A DNA stretch of 10,103 bases from Larix sibirica (lineage: Eukaryota > Streptophyta > Pinopsida > Pinales > Pinaceae). Of this stretch, positions 7,449 to 10,103 are shown piece after piece. The translations under genes were made by a program, and so were the position numbers. The stretch lies in NCBI GenBank assembly GCA_004151065.3, contig NWUY0303871737.1:1-10103 (forward strand), in the 5' to 3' direction. The stretch's first letter is position 1; every line of letters begins with the position of its first letter. Below the pieces are notes generated by a model. That model did not search any database and had not been told where the DNA came from. It saw nothing but the letters and a program-made list of their open reading frames with translations.

Positions 7449-9857
7449 ATGGAGAGTCCTCTTGTTCGAAGCAAGCCCACCAAAACTTCAATTGTATACA
7501 AATATCCTAGAGTTGTGGTGATTTTCACAGAGGCAGGTTGGATAGAATATTTCGAACTCCTACACATATTTGACATAACTGTGGTGAGCGAATTTTCCCA
7601 TACATTAGATAACTCTTTTTCTAGGGTTCAAGGCATTAACATTCCTGTCACTGAGGAAATTTTGGCTCATGTCACTAGATTGGAAACCAAGGGAAAGCAT
7701 TGGTTTGAAAGAAGAGACCCATTGACTGCATTAAGAGCTGAGTTCATTCAGGGTATAGAAGAACAGTTGGTGGGAGATGACAAAGGGGTTTAGAGAAGCT
7801 CATTGTCCACCACGTGGTCACAAGTTGCGCTCTATGTACATAATTTCCTCACTTGTAAAGGTAGTTACAAGGTACTCTATAGATACCATTTTAGGATGTT
7901 GATTCATTTAAGACATAGGAGGTATGCGAATATGCCATTTTTCCTTCTAAAAATGTTAGAAATAATGAGTTCCAAAATTAAATCTTGCACAAACCCTGAA
8001 ACTCGTTTGACACATCATGGGTTAATCAAATTATTGGTAAAATATGTGGTGTTGACTACAAAATGGATCTGGGTTACGCTAATTGAAGGAATACGCGAAG
8101 CTTCAACAACTACAGATCATAGAAGACCCACCAAATCATCCATGAAGGAAAAATCATAGGGAGATGTTTTTGAGATGAATTTAGTTCTTCAAACATCCAA
8201 GAGACTTCAGAAACAAGGTTTAGAGGTCTCACTTCTAGAATTTCTAGACCCCCCAAAAAAGGACACACCATGTTCATGACGTAGAGGTTGATCACAATGA
8301 GATATTGGTTCGAGATAAAGGAAAAGATCCTCTTAGATTCAAAGAATATTAGGAGAATGAGGGGGATGGGGATTTCATTGTGGGAGAATAGTCTATGGAA
8401 TTCCATAAGAGCAAAGCAAAACCTTTCTTTCCCATGAAAAAACCTCTTTATTCCATAACCTATTTCCAAATATCCTACAAGAAGCTGAAATTAGCAAACA
8501 AGATATTGGTAAGGACAAATAAGAATTTAGTGAAAGAATTAAGGGAGGTAAAGGAAAAAATGAAAATTCGTGAGTTCAAAGTAGGGGATAAATACACTCT
8601 TTTAGGCTATTAATGAAGAGAAGAACCGTTATCATCCACTCTGTGTGATGATAACAAGCTAGATGAAAAATAAAAGGATGGTAAAACAATTGTTGTAGAG
8701 AAAGAGGGGATCATAGTAGAAAGTACTTCTTAGAGTATAACTGAGAAAACAATTCTTGAATATTGGAGCATAAAGCAATGCAATGGGAATATCAAGTAGG
8801 ATTTTTATAGAGATGGGTTGAGAAGCTCCTATCACAACTGGATGCAGTAGAACCTCAGAAGAAGGAAGAAGGAAGCATAATTCGACAAGCTGAGGTGGAA
8901 ATTACAAAGTTAAATCAAGCGGTTAAGATGCTTAAAACTAATAAGAAATATATGCATAATCTTGGGCACATGATTAGAGCATATTCAACTCTATCTCCTG
9001 TTTACACCATAGATCTGAAGATTTAGTTTTCCTCCTTGCACTAAAGAGCCTTGGTTGCTAGTAATAAATGATCCATAGACAATAAGGACCAATTTGTAAA
9101 ATTTTATCATGAATGCGATGAATGTGATCATAACTTGCTCTATGAACTATACCTACATGATTTAGTGATGACGGGAAAGAAATACTGGGACCTGAATCCT
9201 CTTGTAGGAGATTCCCAATGAAGGGCCTTTGCATCGTATATGAAAAATCAAATATCCTGGGGTAGGGAAATGTATTTCTTGGACAATTCTGAGAAGGTGC
9301 AAGGGTTGAAGACTAGGGAAGATCCTATGCCAAAATACCTATATAGGGAGATGGATTAAAATATGAACAATCTAGAGTTTGTATCTACCTTCACGGAAAA
9401 TCAAACTGTAGTTATTTCTTACTGTGAGAGATGGATTGTTTTCAATAGGTTGGAGGCCATTCTTCACATTTGACAGAGACAATAGTCACTTACCTCTGAG
9501 TAAGAGAGAAGAGTTCATACCTCTCTTCCTACATATGGTGTGGCCTTGGACAGGGTTCCTAGGTACCTGGACTGCTTGAACACATTATGGGCACTGTGGA
9601 TTGGGCTGAAGTTTCACTTTCCCATCCTATGGGAAGATGGGGAAAAGGACCATGAATATGACTATTAGGAAATGGTGATTTCCAAGTTTGGTTTTCAAGG
9701 GGTAGATAAGAAAGGCTATTTTCAAATGACTAGGGCTATGTCACCGGCGTATTGGGTTAAACAAGAATGACGTATAAGATTTTATTTGCAAGCAGACCAG
9801 GCTCCTAATTTTCAATTAAGATCAAGGAAATCTATACTCAAGGGTAAAGGAGAATAA
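7449..9857 (+). pseudogene. Third ORF relic in env position, product unknown
   Basis: This is a coding relic of about 800 codons. ATG at 7449 is the likely start: it has G at -3 and +4, and an in-frame TGA lies four codons upstream. The first part, frame 0 (7449-8156), is broken only by TAG 7791 and encodes 235 residues; a basic segment, SYKVLYRYHFRMLIHLRHRR, is followed by MPFFLLKMLEIM and THHGLIKLLVKY. This resembles, from memory, proteins called 'putative plant transposon protein' in Athila-type elements. A C6A6 run (8249-8260) marks a shift to frame 1 (about 8266 to 8770), Lys/Glu-rich. Frame 0 resumes near 8770 to TAA 9855-9857, with stops at 8808, 9024, 9042, 9069, 9219, 9357, 9471, 9483, 9501, 9666 and 9768. 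I see no signal peptide or clear membrane segment, so calling it envelope would rest on position only. Confidence 0.65.
8811..9023 (+). pseudogene. Coiled-coil-like open segment of third ORF
   Basis: This is 71 open codons in frame 0 between TAG 8808 and TAG 9024. It has no ATG near its left end, so simple ORF finding misses it. It begins RWVEKLLSQLDAVEPQ and goes on with alternating charged and hydrophobic residues (IIRQAEVEITKLNQAVKMLK), a pattern that suggests a helical coiled coil. It follows a Lys/Glu-rich segment in frame 1 (ILVRTNKNLVKELREVKEKM, about 8497-8556) with the same character, so the middle of the third ORF may be one long helical rod. This is inferred from residue pattern only. 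Confidence 0.5.
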
Positions 9858-10095
9858 ATTTGTGTACCTTATTTATGAAGGTTGATCCTAGCCATTCCCT
9901 TGTCTCCTTCAAATCTGCTCCTTTCTATCAATCCAAAGACCTGCAACACAAAGAAGATACCTTCCTCAACCTAATTTGCCAAAAAAAAATATTGAAATAA
10001 AAACATGACATGAATATGAAACTAGTAAATCTAATTCAAATTAAGATACAATAATTATTTATGCCAGATCTCATACAATGATTAACACAAAATAT
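9858..10095 (+). other. 3' untranslated tail
   Basis: A/T-rich sequence after the last in-frame stop of the third ORF. It contains an A9 run near 9980-9988 and no protein-like text. I see no repeat or RNA gene in it. It would lie between the third ORF and the 3' LTR. Confidence 0.5.
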
Positions 10096-10103
10096 AGGGA
10101 AGG
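10096..10103 (+). other. Candidate polypurine tract at window end
   Basis: AGGGAAGG is the last eight bases. Plus-strand DNA synthesis in LTR elements is primed from a purine run directly before the 3' LTR. If the window ends at the LTR, as the PBS at its start suggests, this is the right place. Purine runs also occur elsewhere (for example 8859-8876), and the tract is short, so the call is tentative. Confidence 0.35.

Larger units (their letters stand above)
1..10103 (+). mobile_element. Degenerate Athila-like Ty3/gypsy LTR retrotransposon, internal domain
   Basis: Seen: a tRNA-Asp primer binding site at the left edge, then gag, protease, reverse transcriptase, RNase H and integrase relics in that order, a spacer, a third long reading frame, and a purine run at the right edge, all on one strand. 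Known: integrase after RNase H defines Ty3/gypsy; the tRNA-Asp primer and an extra ORF downstream of pol are typical of the plant Athila group. Inferred: the window is close to the full internal region between two LTRs, because the PBS starts at base 8. Neither LTR is visible, so insertion age and target-site duplication cannot be judged. Many stops, frameshifts and lost catalytic residues mark it as non-autonomous. Tat/Ogre is the alternative lineage, but no second RNase H was seen. Confidence 0.9.

Noticed and set aside
8110-8469. 119-codon open frame on the minus strand
   Set aside because: It is antisense to the Lys/Glu-rich part of the third ORF, has no recognisable motif, and nothing else on the minus strand supports a gene.
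1-10103. Defence island, CRISPR array, phage or bacterial operon
   Set aside because: No spaced identical repeats, no bacterial ribosome binding sites, and all recognisable coding text belongs to a plant retroelement.

Overview
The window is one degenerate LTR retrotransposon, read left to right on the + strand. It looks like the internal domain (the part between the two LTRs) of a plant Ty3/gypsy (Metaviridae) element. The host is a land plant: the primer binding site at 8-25 is an exact 18-nt complement of the 3' end of plant tRNA-Asp, which is typical of the Athila/Tat branch. The order protease, reverse transcriptase, RNase H, integrase is that of Ty3/gypsy. A large extra reading frame after integrase, and no second RNase H seen, favour Athila over Tat. 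The species cannot be told from the sequence.

Layout: 1-25 PBS and flank; about 26-180 leader; about 182-2200 gag relic with a zinc-knuckle region at 1373-1475 and a proline/glutamine-rich tail; about 2200-2725 aspartic protease; 2726-3207 linker; 3208-4077 reverse transcriptase; 4081-4680 RNase H; 4681-5922 integrase with a 99-bp tandem duplication; 5923-7448 about 1.5 kb of non-coding spacer with short hairpins near its start; 7449-9857 a third, env-position ORF of about 800 codons; 9858-10103 A/T-rich 3' tail ending in a short purine run. No LTR is in the window. No host gene, tRNA gene, CRISPR array or bacterial-type feature was found.

The copy is dead. Gag-pol can be followed as one ancestral reading frame only by crossing seven frameshifts and about forty in-frame stops. 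Key residues are also gone: the protease active site reads DIGDS, the RT box reads YMDY instead of YMDD, the RT motif A aspartate is Asn, the first integrase catalytic Asp is Glu, and both zinc knuckles have lost ligands. Many stops sit where related elements have Gln or Arg (CAA, CAG, CGA), as expected from deamination of methylated cytosines in a silenced plant repeat.

I found no clear new biological system. The parts most worth a second look are the long third ORF without a visible membrane anchor, the hairpin series just after pol, and the late duplication in integrase. Comparisons with 'family' residues are from general knowledge of plant gypsy proteins, not from an alignment.
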